NCBI RefSeq assembly: GCF_900116555.1
Contig: NZ_FPAT01000007.1
Span: forward strand, 62,001-126,000
Length of the DNA: 64,000 bases
Source: Actinopolyspora lacussalsi subsp. righensis
Lineage (GTDB): Bacteria > Actinomycetota > Actinomycetes > Mycobacteriales > Pseudonocardiaceae
Direction: 5' to 3'
Of this stretch, positions 51,552 through 59,236 are shown in pieces (the first letter of the stretch is position 1; every line of letters starts with the position of its first letter). The translations under genes were made by a program, and so were the position numbers. The notes under the pieces are model-generated. The model searched no databases. It had not been told where the DNA came from and saw only the letters and a program-made list of their open reading frames with translations.

Positions 51552-53672
51552 ATGACCGATCAACCGGGCCTGCTGGAAGGTCTCGATCCGCAACAGCGTG
51601 CCGCGGTGACGGCTCCGCGCGGTCCGGTCTGCGTGCTGGCGGGCGCGGGGACGGGCAAGACCCGTACGATCACTCACCGCATCGCCTGGCTGGTGCAGCG
51701 CGGCCTGGTCGTCCCGCAGCAGGTGTTGGCCGTGACCTTCACCGCGCGCGCGGCGGGCGAGATGCGTACCAGATTGCGCGGTCTCGGTGCCCACGGAGTT
51801 CAGGCGCAGACCTTCCACGCGGCCGCTTTCCGGCAACTGCGGTACTTCTGGCCGAGAGTGATCGGCGACGAACTGTGGCCGCTGACCGAGCAGAAGTTCC
51901 GATTGGTCACCCAGGCCGCGGGCAGGCTGCGGCTGGCCACCGACCAGGACTCGGTGCGCGATCTGGCCACCGAGATCGAGTGGGCCAAGGCGACGCTGCT
52001 CACCCCCGAGCACTATCCCGCGTCCGCCGCTGAGCGGGGACGCGAGTGCCCGGTTCCGCCGGAACACTTCACGAAGGTCTTCGAGGGCTACGAGAAGCTC
52101 AAGAACTCGGCGAAGGTGCTGGACTTCGACGATCTGCTGCTGCACATCGCGGCCATCCTGGAGGAGAACACCGAGGTGGCCGAGCAGTTCCGCGCGCAGT
52201 ACCGCAGCTTCGTGGTGGACGAGTACCAGGACGTCACCCCGTTGCAGCAGCGAGTGCTCGATGCCTGGCTCGGGCAGCGTGACGACCTCACCGTGGTGGG
52301 CGATGCCAATCAGACGATCTACTCGTTCGCCGGCGCTTCGCCCCGCTGGCTGGTCGACTTTCCGCTGCGCTACCCGAACGCCGAGGTGGTCAAGCTAGAA
52401 CGCGACTACCGTTCCACACCGCAGGTGGTCACCCTGGCCAACCGGGTCATCGGCGCCGCGAGTCCGGATCGGGGAGCGGAGGGGGAGAACACCGGGTCGT
52501 CGGGAACCGAACTCACCCTGGTGGGGCAGCTGCCCGACGGGCCCGAACCGGAGTTCGCCGCGCACGACGACGAGGCCGAGGAGGCGCGTGCGGTGTCCCG
52601 CCGCATCGCCCGGCTGGCGGGCAACGGGGTGCCGTTCTCCGAGATGGTCGTGCTGTACCGCGTGAACGCGCAGTCGGAACTGTACGAGCAGACCCTGTCG
52701 GAGGCCGGTATTCCCTACCAGGTTCGCGGCGGCGAGCGGTTCTTCGCGCGCACCGAGGTGCGGCAGGCGATCGCCGCACTGCGCGGCGCGGCGAACCGGG
52801 GGAACACCGGGCCCGGTGAGCTTCCCAAGGTGGTGCGTGAGGTCCTTTCCGAGGTCGGCCTGACCGAACGGGCTCCCTCCGGCGGTGCCGCGCTGGAACG
52901 GTGGCAGTCGTTGAACGCGCTGGCCGAACTCGCCGACGAGCTGGCGGGACAGGTGGAGCAGGCCGACCTGACGCACTACGTGGCCGAGCTCGACACCCGT
53001 GCGTCCGCGCAGCATCCCCCCACGGTCGAAGGGGTCACGCTCGCCTCGCTGCACGCCGCCAAAGGGCTGGAATGGGACACGGTGTTCCTCGTCGGGCTCG
53101 TGGAGAAAACGCTGCCGATCCAGTACGCCGACGGGGACGAGGACGCCGTCGAGGAGGAGCGGCGGTTGTTCTACGTGGGAGTGACACGGGCCCGGCAGCG
53201 GGTTCGGCTGTCCTGGTCGACCTATCGGGGGCAGGGCGGTGGCCGCAAGCGCCGACGCAGTCGGTTCCTGCGTGAGCTCGACCCCGCCGAGAACTCCGCC
53301 CCGGCCCCGAAGTCGAAACGGCGGGAGAAGTCGGCCGGTTCCCGGCGGGTTCGCGAGGTTCACTGCCGGATCTGCTCGACACCGCTGACCGCGACCGCCG
53401 ATGTGAAGCTGGGGCGCTGCTCCGGTTGTCCCTCGGACGCGGACGAGGAACTGCTCACGAAACTGCGCGGCTGGCGCACCGAGCGGGCGCAGCAGCTGCG
53501 GGTACCCGCCTACGTGGTGTTCAGCGATGCCACGCTGCTGGCCATAGCGGAACAGCGACCGGACGATTCCGAGGCGCTGAGCAGGATCTCGGGAGTGGGA
53601 GCGACCAAACTGGAGCGGTTCGGGTCCGATGTGCTCGGACTCGTCAACGGGAGCGATCACAGCGGCGGTTAG
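51552..53672 (+). CDS. uvrD2: SF1 DNA helicase UvrD2 with HRDC domain
   Basis: This is a 706-residue protein from ATG 51552. Motifs: GAGTGKTRT (31-39), DEYQD (about 221-225), GDANQTIYSF, SLHAAKGLEW and FYVGVTRAR. A tetracysteine set (CRICS and CSGCP, about 604-625) and a C-terminal HRDC-like domain (about 630-700: RVPAYVVFSDATLLAIAEQR) are the hallmarks of mycobacterial UvrD2. It unwinds DNA 3'-5'; the homologue is essential in mycobacteria. It lies upstream of whiB7, as in M. tuberculosis but on the same strand. Confidence 0.93.
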   Translation: MTDQPGLLEGLDPQQRAAVTAPRGPVCVLAGAGTGKTRTITHRIAWLVQRGLVVPQQVLAVTFTARAAGEMRTRLRGLGAHGVQAQTFHAAAFRQLRYFWPRVIGDELWPLTEQKFRLVTQAAGRLRLATDQDSVRDLATEIEWAKATLLTPEHYPASAAERGRECPVPPEHFTKVFEGYEKLKNSAKVLDFDDLLLHIAAILEENTEVAEQFRAQYRSFVVDEYQDVTPLQQRVLDAWLGQRDDLTVVGDANQTIYSFAGASPRWLVDFPLRYPNAEVVKLERDYRSTPQVVTLANRVIGAASPDRGAEGENTGSSGTELTLVGQLPDGPEPEFAAHDDEAEEARAVSRRIARLAGNGVPFSEMVVLYRVNAQSELYEQTLSEAGIPYQVRGGERFFARTEVRQAIAALRGAANRGNTGPGELPKVVREVLSEVGLTERAPSGGAALERWQSLNALAELADELAGQVEQADLTHYVAELDTRASAQHPPTVEGVTLASLHAAKGLEWDTVFLVGLVEKTLPIQYADGDEDAVEEERRLFYVGVTRARQRVRLSWSTYRGQGGGRKRRRSRFLRELDPAENSAPAPKSKRREKSAGSRRVREVHCRICSTPLTATADVKLGRCSGCPSDADEELLTKLRGWRTERAQQLRVPAYVVFSDATLLAIAEQRPDDSEALSRISGVGATKLERFGSDVLGLVNGSDHSGG

Positions 53673-53909
53673 CGGAAGCGGTGGGTAGGATCTGTCACTT
53701 CCCTTCGCGGGAGGTCCGCCCACGGCCCCCGCCGATCCTCGCCACGGTGGTTCCGGTACCGGGTGGGTAACTCGTGCCACATCCGGCCCCGTGGGCGGGC
53801 TCGGTGCGGTGTGCTCCGCGCCGGTGATCCCCGGTTGTCCGGTCAGAATGCCGACCGGCCGGTGAAATCCACTCGGCGCGGGGGTTTCCACCGCTGGACA
53901 CAACGCTGT

Positions 53910-53949
53910 GAAAAATCACTTGCGCCGTGTGTGGCCCCCCGAATAATCT
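53910..53949 (+). promoter_or_regulatory. whiB7 promoter (A/T block, -35, -10)
   Basis: AAAAATCA precedes TTGCGC (53920-53925); an 18-nt spacer leads to TAATCT (53944-53949). The A/T stretch directly upstream of -35 is the known signature of WhiB7-activated, SigA-type promoters. It lies about 400 bp upstream of the whiB7 start, which implies a long leader. The 53673-53909 gap above it holds no gene. Confidence 0.75.
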
Positions 53950-54013
53950 GCCTGTTGGCAGGCCGGAGAGGACATGCTCGTCCGGCCGGGGTCACGAGAA
54001 GGCGGTGTGCGCG

Positions 54014-54193
54014 ATGCGTAGGAACGACTGGTTGTCGGCGGTGGACCAGCACGCGATCGCGTTGATGAGCACCGGTATGTCGACGTTCGCGAAGCGAGCC
54101 GCGAATATCGGCCCCGCGCGTCTGTGCACGCATCGTGATGTTGAGCCGAGCGAAACCTACCCGGGTCGGGTCGTGCCGGAGCGAAGTACCTGA
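54014..54193 (+). CDS. Upstream ORF in whiB7 leader
   Basis: This is a 59-residue frame from ATG 54014 (GTG 54005 is an alternative start with a closer gagaagg). Sequence begins MRRNDWLSAVDQHAIALMST and ends VPERST. It ends 1 bp before a small hairpin and 31 bp before the terminator. In other actinobacteria, translation of a leader ORF controls whiB7 attenuation in response to ribosome-targeting antibiotics. This is very likely that ORF; whether its protein matters is not known. Confidence 0.65.
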   Translation: MRRNDWLSAVDQHAIALMSTGMSTFAKRAANIGPARLCTHRDVEPSETYPGRVVPERST

Positions 54194-54211
54194 GTTACTC
54201 AGTCGAGTGAC
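54194..54211 (+). promoter_or_regulatory. Small hairpin before whiB7 attenuator
   Basis: GTTACTC-AGTC-GAGTGAC gives a 7-bp stem with a T-G wobble. It starts directly after the leader ORF stop. It could be the anti-terminator or pause stem of the attenuation system. It precedes the terminator by 13 nt. Confidence 0.5.
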
Positions 54212-54224
54212 AATCGCTCTTTCG

Positions 54225-54258
54225 GCCGCGGACCCGGTATCGGGTCCGCGGCTTTTTT
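54225..54258 (+). terminator. Intrinsic terminator (attenuator) upstream of whiB7
   Basis: A 12-bp perfect stem (GCCGCGGACCCG and CGGGTCCGCGGC) has loop GTAT and is followed by TTTTTT. This is the strongest intrinsic terminator in the window. It lies 93 bp upstream of the whiB7 ATG and after the leader ORF, the position of the known whiB7 attenuator. Confidence 0.9.
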
Positions 54259-54351
54259 AATGTGTCCCCGTTCTCGAATCTTCCGTCCAAATTGGATCAA
54301 GTTATAGCGCCGAACAGCGTAGAAGAATTCATCTCATCAGGAGGAGAACGC

Positions 54352-54723
54352 ATGTCGACCGGCAGTGCCCCTGCGGCAACCTGGGGCGAGACCGGCAATC
54401 ACGGCGGAGCCGTTTCCGCTCTGCTGCACACCGCGCCCGACACGGACGAGCGAGTCCCGTGTCGTCGGGATCCGGACCTGTGGTTCGCCGAGAACCCGTC
54501 CGAACTCGAACGCGCCAAGCAGCTGTGCGCCGAGTGCCCGATCAGGTCCGAGTGCCTGGCGGGAGCTCTGGCGCGGGCGGAGCCCTGGGGGGTCTGGGGC
54601 GGCGAGATCGTCGAACACGGCTCCGTGATCGCTCGCAAGCGGCCGAGGGGGCGGCCACGCAAGCACCGGTCGGCCGACACGGCCGGTGCGGGTGGTTCGA
54701 CGGTCCGCGGACGTGCCGCGTGA
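54352..54723 (+). CDS. whiB7: WhiB-family regulator WhiB7
   Basis: This is a 123-residue protein from ATG 54352 with ggaggag at 54340. Fe-S ligands are Cys37, 59, 62 and 68, followed by the GVWGG turn (80-84). An AT-hook (RPRGRPRKH, 97-105) distinguishes WhiB7 from other WhiB proteins. With SigA it activates intrinsic antibiotic-resistance genes. Promoter, leader ORF and terminator upstream match autoregulated attenuation. The N-terminal 35 residues are less conserved. Confidence 0.95.
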   Translation: MSTGSAPAATWGETGNHGGAVSALLHTAPDTDERVPCRRDPDLWFAENPSELERAKQLCAECPIRSECLAGALARAEPWGVWGGEIVEHGSVIARKRPRGRPRKHRSADTAGAGGSTVRGRAA

Positions 54724-54786
54724 TCACCGCGAGGCCGCTCCGAACAACAACCGAACAGCCATGTTCACGGAAGTGAGACCAGCAGA

Positions 54787-54942
54787 ATGTATCCCGAGGA
54801 AACCACGCGATTACGTTGTCGACAGTTCCGCGGTGAGGCCGAGCGCGCCAGACTGCCGCACCGGATCGCCGTCGTGCGGTTCTGGCGCCGGGTGGCGTGC
54901 TTCGCTTCCCGGCGGGCCGAACGTTACGAGCGGCGCATCTGA
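54787..54942 (+). CDS. Small basic protein downstream of whiB7
   Basis: This is a 51-residue frame from ATG 54787 with ggaagtgag upstream. It begins MYPEETTRLRCRQFRGEAER and is Arg-rich (15 Arg), ending in ERYERRI. I recall small MYPE-starting basic proteins in actinobacteria. It is 63 bp after whiB7 and may share its transcript. Function unknown; a DNA- or RNA-binding role is only suggested by charge. Confidence 0.55.
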   Translation: MYPEETTRLRCRQFRGEAERARLPHRIAVVRFWRRVACFASRRAERYERRI

Positions 54943-55251
54943 TCCGAGTTCCGAGCGGGGTGCCCGAGGGGCGCGGTTCGCGACCTCCCCGGCGCCCCTC
55001 GACCGCGGAACACAACCTCCTCCGGTCGACGACACGACCGGAGAAGTTCCGTCCGACGCGTGAGTTCGGACGAGCTCGATGAGCTGTCGTGGCCCGGCGA
55101 GTGCGCGGTGTTCGCGTACGAGCCGGCCACCGGTGTTCGCCCGGTTCGGGCGTGCCGAGGACTCCGCCCGGACGGTCACACAGTCGGAACCGGACCGGGT
55201 GCCGTTGTGCGGAGCGGAATTCGGTTGTCCGGCCGGCTAAGCTTGCTGATC
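54943..55251. other. Gap before methyltransferase, with hairpin
   Basis: This 309-bp stretch carries a 10-bp stem (CGAGGGGCGC and GCGCCCCTCG, 54965-55001) that may end the whiB7 transcript. I see no gene otherwise. The frame of the following methyltransferase is open upstream to 55060 but with no better start. Confidence 0.5.
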
Positions 55252-56121
55252 ATGCACCATCATTCGCACGACAACATCGACTGGGACACCCGGCTGCGGC
55301 AGCTGCGGGACGAGGACGGCCTCACCGCGACCCAGACACGGCGAATCGCGGAGACACTGGTCGCGGGGCAGGACGCCTGCCACTCGGTGATCGACGTCGG
55401 ATCAGGGGCGGGCGGCGCGGCCGCGGCGTTCGCCGCCACTCTGCCGGGTGGCACGGTTACCCTTGTCGATTCCGCGCCTGAGCTGCTCGCCGAGGCCGAG
55501 CGTCACGCCACCGAACACGCCGCCTCGGGGGTCGAGGTTCGCGGTGTGCGGGCCGATGCCGCCGACGAGGAGCTCGGTGCCGCGGTGGGCAGTGCCGATC
55601 TGGTTTTCTCCTCACTGGTCGTGCACCACCTGCCCGACCAGCTGGCCGGCTTGCGTCGGCTGGCGGAACTGGTCCGTCCGGGAGGCAGGCTGGTTATCGT
55701 GGAGTCCGGGCTGTGGGCGCACGTGCTGCCCTGGGACGTCGGTGTCGGTGAACCAGGACTGGAGGAGCGCCTGCTGGCGGCGCGGCACTCCTGGTTCCGC
55801 CGGATGCGCGCCGAGATGCCGGGTACGGTGCGGCTGCCCGTCGGTTGGTCGACCGCCCTGCGGCAGGCAGGGCTGGAAGACGTCGAGTCGTGGAGCTACC
55901 TGGTGGACTGGCCCGCCCCGGTCACCGGTTCGGTGCGCGACATCGTGCTGCGCAGGTTGGAGTGGCTGCGCGAGGCCGCCGTGGAGGAGTGCTCCGCCGA
56001 CGACCTGGCCGCGCTCGACCAGCTGCTCGACGAGCGGGGGCCGCACTACGCCGGGCGGCGCGACGATCTCTACTACCTGGCCGCGCACAGCGTGTTCGTC
56101 GGCCGCAAACCCGCCTTGTAA
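55252..56121 (+). CDS. Class I SAM-dependent methyltransferase
   Basis: This is a 289-residue protein. ATG 55252 begins a Rossmann fold: SAM motif VIDVGSGAGGAAAAFA (about 46-61), then VTLVDSAPELLAEAE and DLVFSSLVVHHLPDQ. The sequence resembles class I methyltransferases acting on small molecules. The N-terminus is His-rich (MHHHSHDN). The substrate is unknown. It lies between whiB7 and the ABC1 gene, with a full repeat element after its stop. Confidence 0.88.
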   Translation: MHHHSHDNIDWDTRLRQLRDEDGLTATQTRRIAETLVAGQDACHSVIDVGSGAGGAAAAFAATLPGGTVTLVDSAPELLAEAERHATEHAASGVEVRGVRADAADEELGAAVGSADLVFSSLVVHHLPDQLAGLRRLAELVRPGGRLVIVESGLWAHVLPWDVGVGEPGLEERLLAARHSWFRRMRAEMPGTVRLPVGWSTALRQAGLEDVESWSYLVDWPAPVTGSVRDIVLRRLEWLREAAVEECSADDLAALDQLLDERGPHYAGRRDDLYYLAAHSVFVGRKPAL

Positions 56122-56155
56122 CGTGTTGCCGCTCGGCTTTCGTGGTGGCTCGTTT

Positions 56156-56356
56156 GGCGGAACCTCTGGCACGGCTCTCGCTGCGGGTGCCCGACATCGG
56201 GTAGTCACTACACAACGTCGGGTCTTCCTCGCGAGAGCCGCACCGGAGAACCCGCGGCGGTGCGGGCTGCCTAGGTGGTAGGAGCTCGGCTTGCGGGAGT
56301 GGTGGGGGTGCGGCACCGCGTCGTTCCACAGCCCGGCGATTTCTCGTGAAATCGCC
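56156..56356 (+). repeat. Dispersed repeat copy C
   Basis: Module 1 (56156-56222: ggcggaacctctggcacggc, then cccgacatcgggtag), the middle module with gcgagagccgcaccggagaa and gtggtgggggtgcgg, and the hairpin GGCGATTTC-TCGT-GAAATCGCC (56335-56356, perfect 9-bp stem). It starts 34 bp after the methyltransferase stop and ends 5 bp before the ABC1 stop. Confidence 0.78.
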
Positions 56357-56361
56357 GCCGC

Positions 56362-57672
56362 TCAGTCCACGAACCCGGGCTGCCAGTTCGAGATGATCTC
56401 CCTGGCGGCCACTTCCGCGTCCAGCTGGCACAGGATTCCGGTCGCTCCCAGCGTCACCCGGTGTATCAGCAGGTAGTCCGGGGGCAGGTTCAGCGACCGG
56501 CCGGTGCGGAACTCGGGACTGCGCAGATCGCCCACCCGGTCGGCCTGCCGCTGTAGCCACGAACGGGTGAAGTGGAAGGTCTCGGTTCGCGCCGGATCCA
56601 CGAACGGCCCGAGGTACGCCTGCACGTCCTCGGCGCGGAGCTCGGAGTCCGTCTGCACGAACCGGTCGCTGCGCAGCAGTTCCATGAGCTCCTCGGCCCG
56701 GTCCTCGAGCGCCAGCCGCAGCATGCGTCCCAGCGTCCTCGGCAGTCCTTCCGGAAGTCTGGCGACCGCGCCGAAGTCGATCACTGTCAGCCTGCCGTCG
56801 GGAAGCAGCTGGAAGTTGCCGGGATGGGGATCGGCGTGCAGCAGGCCGACCCGGGCCGGGGACGAGAAGTGGAACTCGCCGAGCAGTTCGCCCGCCCGGT
56901 CGCGCTGTTCCCGGCTCCCGTTGTTGATGATCTCGGCGAAGGGCGTACCCGAGACCCACTCGGTGACCATGACCTTGGGTGAGCTCGCCACCACCCGGGG
57001 GACGTGCACCAGCTCGTCACCCTCGAAAGCCGTGGCGAACGAGCGCTGGTTGTCGGCCTCGGTGCGGTAGTCCAGCTCCTCGACCATCCTGTCCTGCAGC
57101 TCGCGCAGCAGCGGTTTGATCTCCGCACCGGGCAGCATCGACTGGAAGAGCCGGGAGAAGCGCATCAACTGACGCAGGTCGGAACGCAGTGCCTCGTCCG
57201 CGCCCGGGTACTGGATCTTGACGGCGACCTCCCTGCCGTCGTGCCAGACCGCCCGATGCACCTGGCCGATGCTCGCGGCCGCGGTGGGCGACTCGTCGAA
57301 CTCGGCGAAGCGCGCGTGCCAGCCGCTTCCCAACTGTTCGTCCAGGGTGCGTCGCACGCTGGACTCCGACATCGGCTGCGAGGTCGTCTGCAGCTTGGAG
57401 AGTGCGTCCCGGTAGGGCTCGGCGAGTTCATCGGGTACGGCGGCCTCGAACACGCTCAGCGCCTGCCCGAACTTCATCGCCCCACCCTTGAGCTGCCCGA
57501 GCACGGCGAACAGCTGTTCGGCCGTACGCGCGGAGAAATCGGCGCTGACGGTGTCCGCGTCCTGCCCGGTGAGCCGCTTTCCCCATCCCGCGGCCACTCT
57601 GCCCGCGGCACCGAGCGGCAGACTGGCGAGTTTGACGGTGCGCTGTGCTGCTCGGCGGGGGACGTCGCTCAC
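56362..57672 (-). CDS. ABC1/UbiB-like atypical kinase (Rv3197-like)
   Basis: This is a 436-residue protein. GTG 57672 has gggag at 6 nt; longer frames lack a site. ABC1-fold landmarks: KGGAMKFGQALS (the KxGQ motif), AAASIGQVHRA, EVAVKIQYPG, LLHADPHPGNF (catalytic loop) and VIDFGAVARL (metal-binding DFG). In bacteria this family includes UbiB, a partner of quinone synthesis. The actinobacterial member near whiB7 has also been linked to erythromycin tolerance; that is from memory, not shown here. Confidence 0.9.
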   Translation of the reverse strand: MSDVPRRAAQRTVKLASLPLGAAGRVAAGWGKRLTGQDADTVSADFSARTAEQLFAVLGQLKGGAMKFGQALSVFEAAVPDELAEPYRDALSKLQTTSQPMSESSVRRTLDEQLGSGWHARFAEFDESPTAAASIGQVHRAVWHDGREVAVKIQYPGADEALRSDLRQLMRFSRLFQSMLPGAEIKPLLRELQDRMVEELDYRTEADNQRSFATAFEGDELVHVPRVVASSPKVMVTEWVSGTPFAEIINNGSREQRDRAGELLGEFHFSSPARVGLLHADPHPGNFQLLPDGRLTVIDFGAVARLPEGLPRTLGRMLRLALEDRAEELMELLRSDRFVQTDSELRAEDVQAYLGPFVDPARTETFHFTRSWLQRQADRVGDLRSPEFRTGRSLNLPPDYLLIHRVTLGATGILCQLDAEVAAREIISNWQPGFVD

Positions 57673-57930
57673 GGGAACTCCCTTCCAGTCGGCAGGGCGC
57701 CGGGACAACGAGCCGTCCCGGAGCACACGCCTACGGACTCACCGACATGCTAGAGGTTTTCGCGTAGCCGTGTGCAAGATCGTCCTCGACGGATCGTTCC
57801 GCCGAACCGTTGAAAGGGGGCCGGAAACGAACGAATCGCCGTTCCAGGAGCCGTCGACGCGGTTGCGAGCGGCATTGTTCACCGCCGGGGCTCGCTCCTC
57901 GGCGGCGATGCGTGCTGGCTCTGGGGCGCG

Positions 57931-58095
57931 CTAGCCCTGGGTGTTGTGCGCCTTGCCGAGAATGCGGGTCATCTTGGTGCCGCAAACCGGGCAGGTCCCC
58001 TTGGCCATTCGTCTCCCGTTCGTCTCCGATATCTCACCGGTGAAGTCCCGCTTCTCCCGGCACTTTACGCAGTAACCGTTGTACGTCTCGGCCAC
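57931..58095 (-). CDS. DUF5679-like zinc-ribbon protein
   Basis: This is a 54-residue protein. GTG 58095 has ggagg at 5 nt; ATG 58107 is an alternative. Two CxxC pairs (C9-V-K-C12 and C35-P-V-C38) form a zinc ribbon around MAKGTCPVCGTKMTRILGKA. It matches the small DUF5679 family, often seen in this neighbourhood. Function unknown. Confidence 0.75.
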   Translation of the reverse strand: MAETYNGYCVKCREKRDFTGEISETNGRRMAKGTCPVCGTKMTRILGKAHNTQG

Positions 58096-58390
58096 GGCTG
58101 CCTCCATTGGGTAACTGTTCTTCCGAAGCGTTCAAGCGCGTCATGGCGGGCCTCGGAACTGTGCTGGGCAAAAGGTACCCGCGCCCGGAGCAGCGCGCAG
58201 GAGCTCGGCATATCGCGATTTCGGATGAATGTCTTAACCCGTTCAGGGGTAGCAGCGCGTGTTCGATTAGTGTCGATCAGTCATATTCGCAGCGCTCGCC
58301 CGATTCCTCGATGCGGAATGGGTAGTTGATCTGCGGTTCGGATCACAGCGGAACCCGCGAGCACGATCGGCCTCGCTAGGCTCTCCGGTC

Positions 58391-58945
58391 GTGACCGAAC
58401 CGCAAGTGGAGGTGCGCCGCAGCAAGCGGAGAAAGCAGACGGTCAGTGCCTACCGGGACGGTGGCAGGGTGGTCGTACTGCTACCCGCGCGGATGAGCCG
58501 TGCCGAGGAGCGGCGCTGGGTCGACGAGATGCTCAGCAGACTGCGTCGCAGCGAGACCCGCCGCAAGTCGCCGGCCAGGGCTTCCGACGACGCGTTGCTG
58601 AACCGGTGCGCCGAACTGTCCCAGCGCTACCTGGACGGGCTCGCCGTGGCGGCCGGAGTCCGGTGGGTCGCCCCGATGCGCACCAGATGGGCTTCCTGCA
58701 CACCCGCCGAGGGCACCATCCGCGTCAGTCGCAGGCTTCGGGAGGTCCCGAGCTGGGTGCTCGACTACGTGCTGGTGCACGAACTCGCGCACTTGCTGGT
58801 TCCGGGCCACGGAGCGGACTTCTGGGAGTGGGTGAACCGCTATCCCAGGACGGAACGGGCCATCGGCTATCTCGAAGGGCTGACCGCGGCCGCCGATCTC
58901 GGGACGGGAGTCGGGGAACCGGAATCCGGCGACGAAGTCGACTGA
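58391..58945 (+). CDS. YgjP-like (DUF45) metallopeptidase
   Basis: This is a 184-residue protein from GTG 58391. The motif VHELAHLLVPGHGADFWEWV has HExxH and a downstream His (GHG), the arrangement of YgjP/WLM-type zinc peptidases. MRTRWASC precedes the motif as in the family. The basic N-terminus (RRSKRRKQTVSAY) resembles homologues. Substrate unknown. Confidence 0.88.
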   Translation: MTEPQVEVRRSKRRKQTVSAYRDGGRVVVLLPARMSRAEERRWVDEMLSRLRRSETRRKSPARASDDALLNRCAELSQRYLDGLAVAAGVRWVAPMRTRWASCTPAEGTIRVSRRLREVPSWVLDYVLVHELAHLLVPGHGADFWEWVNRYPRTERAIGYLEGLTAAADLGTGVGEPESGDEVD

Positions 58946-59009
58946 CCGGAATCCGACCGTGTCGGCCCCACGGTGCGGCCGGTGATCGGGCGGCCTCGGT
59001 GCGCCCGAC

Positions 59010-59052
59010 GACGAACAGCTACCGGTGACGAACGGCTACCGGTGGCGAACAG
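59010..59052. repeat. Tandem 17-bp repeat
   Basis: Two full units (GACGAACAGCTACCGGT and GACGAACGGCTACCGGT) and a partial third (GGCGAACAG). It lies in the 290-bp gap between the convergent YgjP-like and DUF2342 genes. Confidence 0.7.
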
Positions 59053-59236
59053 CGCCCCGCGTCGCCCCGCCGTGCCGCCTCAGCGGGGCCCTCCTCACGG
59101 AAACGAGGCCCGACGTCGTGCGACCGCTCGATCGAACGCGGGCCGTTCCGCACACCGGATCGCCCGCGTTCGGTTCCGACGGAGCGAGTACCCGGCCGCG
59201 GGGCGGCCGAGCCCGGCAACAGGGCCGGGATGCCGA

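Noticed and set aside
54686-55063. 125-codon frame overlapping the small ORF after whiB7
   Set aside because: It begins inside whiB7 in another frame and lacks a ribosome site. The 51-codon frame at 54787 is the better candidate.
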